Source: Nocardia cyriacigeorgica (lineage in GTDB: Bacteria; Actinomycetota; Actinomycetes; Mycobacteriales; Mycobacteriaceae). From it: a stretch of DNA of 64,000 nucleotides. Of this stretch, positions 63,814 to 64,000 are shown in pieces. Under the pieces are notes generated by a model. It was given only the letters and a program-made list of their open reading frames with translations. It did no database searches and was not told the origin of the DNA. The position numbers and the translations under genes were made by a program. The stretch is taken from assembly GCF_010868145.1 (NCBI RefSeq), contig NZ_JAAGUY010000006.1, forward strand, positions 62,001-126,000, read 5' to 3'. Within the stretch, counting starts at the first letter, position 1. Every line of letters begins with the position of its first letter.

Positions 63814-64000
63814 ATGAAGTACAAGAAGTTCGCCGCCACCGCGTTGCTCGCGGTCGCTGCCACCGGTGTCGCCGCAGGCACCTCCTACGCCGCTCCGGCA
63901 CCCACCCCGCCCGCCTCACACGACCAGAGCACCGCTGTGCCCGCGGTCACCGGTGAAGACCAGGGCGTCGATTACACCCTCGAGCTCGCCGAGGCCGGCA
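63814..64000 (+). CDS. Secreted protein, 3' end cut by window edge
   Basis: Sec signal peptide MKYKKFAATALLAVAATGVA followed by AGTSYAAPAPTP with a likely cleavage after SYA. The mature part starts with a Pro/Ser linker and GVDYTLELAEAG. Only 62 residues are visible. ATG preceded by GGGGAG. Resembles small exported proteins common in Nocardia; family not determinable from the fragment. Confidence 0.75.
   Translation, partial: MKYKKFAATALLAVAATGVAAGTSYAAPAPTPPASHDQSTAVPAVTGEDQGVDYTLELAEAG

Overview
The window is high-GC actinobacterial chromosome, most likely Nocardia or a close relative (Rhodococcus, Gordonia). The main evidence is a full Pup-proteasome locus, a long-form HisG, mycobacterial-type lipoproteins, an F420-linked enzyme family and a gene order that follows the Mycobacterium tuberculosis stretch Rv2125 to Rv2072c: PAC2 protein, metH, hisE, hisG, Rv2119-like nuclease, trmI, lipoprotein, mpa, dop, pup, prcB, prcA, pafA, pafB, pafC, tatA, tatC, helY, Rv2091c-like protein, 5'-3' exonuclease, pepE, Rv2074-like, Rv2073c-like, cobL. 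Against that conserved backbone the accessory insertions stand out.

Left arm (1-6.8 kb). Two overlapping ABC exporter-type genes run leftward behind an IdeR/DtxR-type iron box. Diverging from them is a thiamine-precursor salvage operon, tenA-thiY-thiX-thiZ, headed by a complete TPP riboswitch whose 3' strand contains the ribosome binding site.

Accessory island (6.8-19.1 kb). A type II Wadjet-like anti-plasmid operon, jetA-jetB-jetC, runs leftward. Its fourth gene, jetD, is reduced to about 16 codons. The next 3 kb hold an SMI1/KNR4 orphan immunity-type gene, a 30-residue membrane peptide, two frameshifted genes, a truncated XRE regulator, an HD hydrolase and the tail of a PIN-domain toxin. 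At the far end of that 3 kb a second, diverged copy of the jetC 3' end plus jetD 5' end reappears, so the segment is bounded by duplicated operon junctions. Right of the operon lie an XRE-TPR regulator and, divergently, a small recombinase-like protein behind a perfect inverted-repeat operator.

Middle (19-34 kb). PAC2 protein, MetH, a membrane Ser/Thr kinase with a HAD phosphatase, then a three-gene cassette: an Fe(II)/2-oxoglutarate oxygenase of the HalD/BesD-ArpA group (with a hydroxylase-type HxD motif), a class I methyltransferase and a carnitine-type O-acyltransferase. This looks like a small pathway for an O-acylated, N-methylated hydroxy amino acid and is the best candidate for an undescribed system. 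Then hisE-hisG, a RecB-like nuclease, TrmI and an iron-box lipoprotein.

Proteasome region (34-54 kb). mpa is separated from dop by about 8.7 kb carrying a 27-residue peptide unit with a duplicated terminator, a GT39 glycosyltransferase, ArsC-like, AIM24, Nudix, Ddn-like, slipin, a second YidC with DUF6412, zinc-ribbon, CGNR and DUF418 genes. Then dop, pup-prcB-prcA and pafA (a terminator lies between prcA and pafA), an antisense thiamine-binding MTH1187 gene, pafB-pafC and an ApbA/PanE reductase.

Right arm (53.6-64 kb). tatA, tatC and helY, a Q/P-rich DUF4333 membrane protein, a 5'-3' exonuclease, an Xaa-Pro peptidase, an F420-type PPOX protein, an SDR, CobL and the start of a secreted protein. 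Many starts lie 6-9 nt behind a TANNNT-like hexamer, which suggests frequent leaderless transcription.
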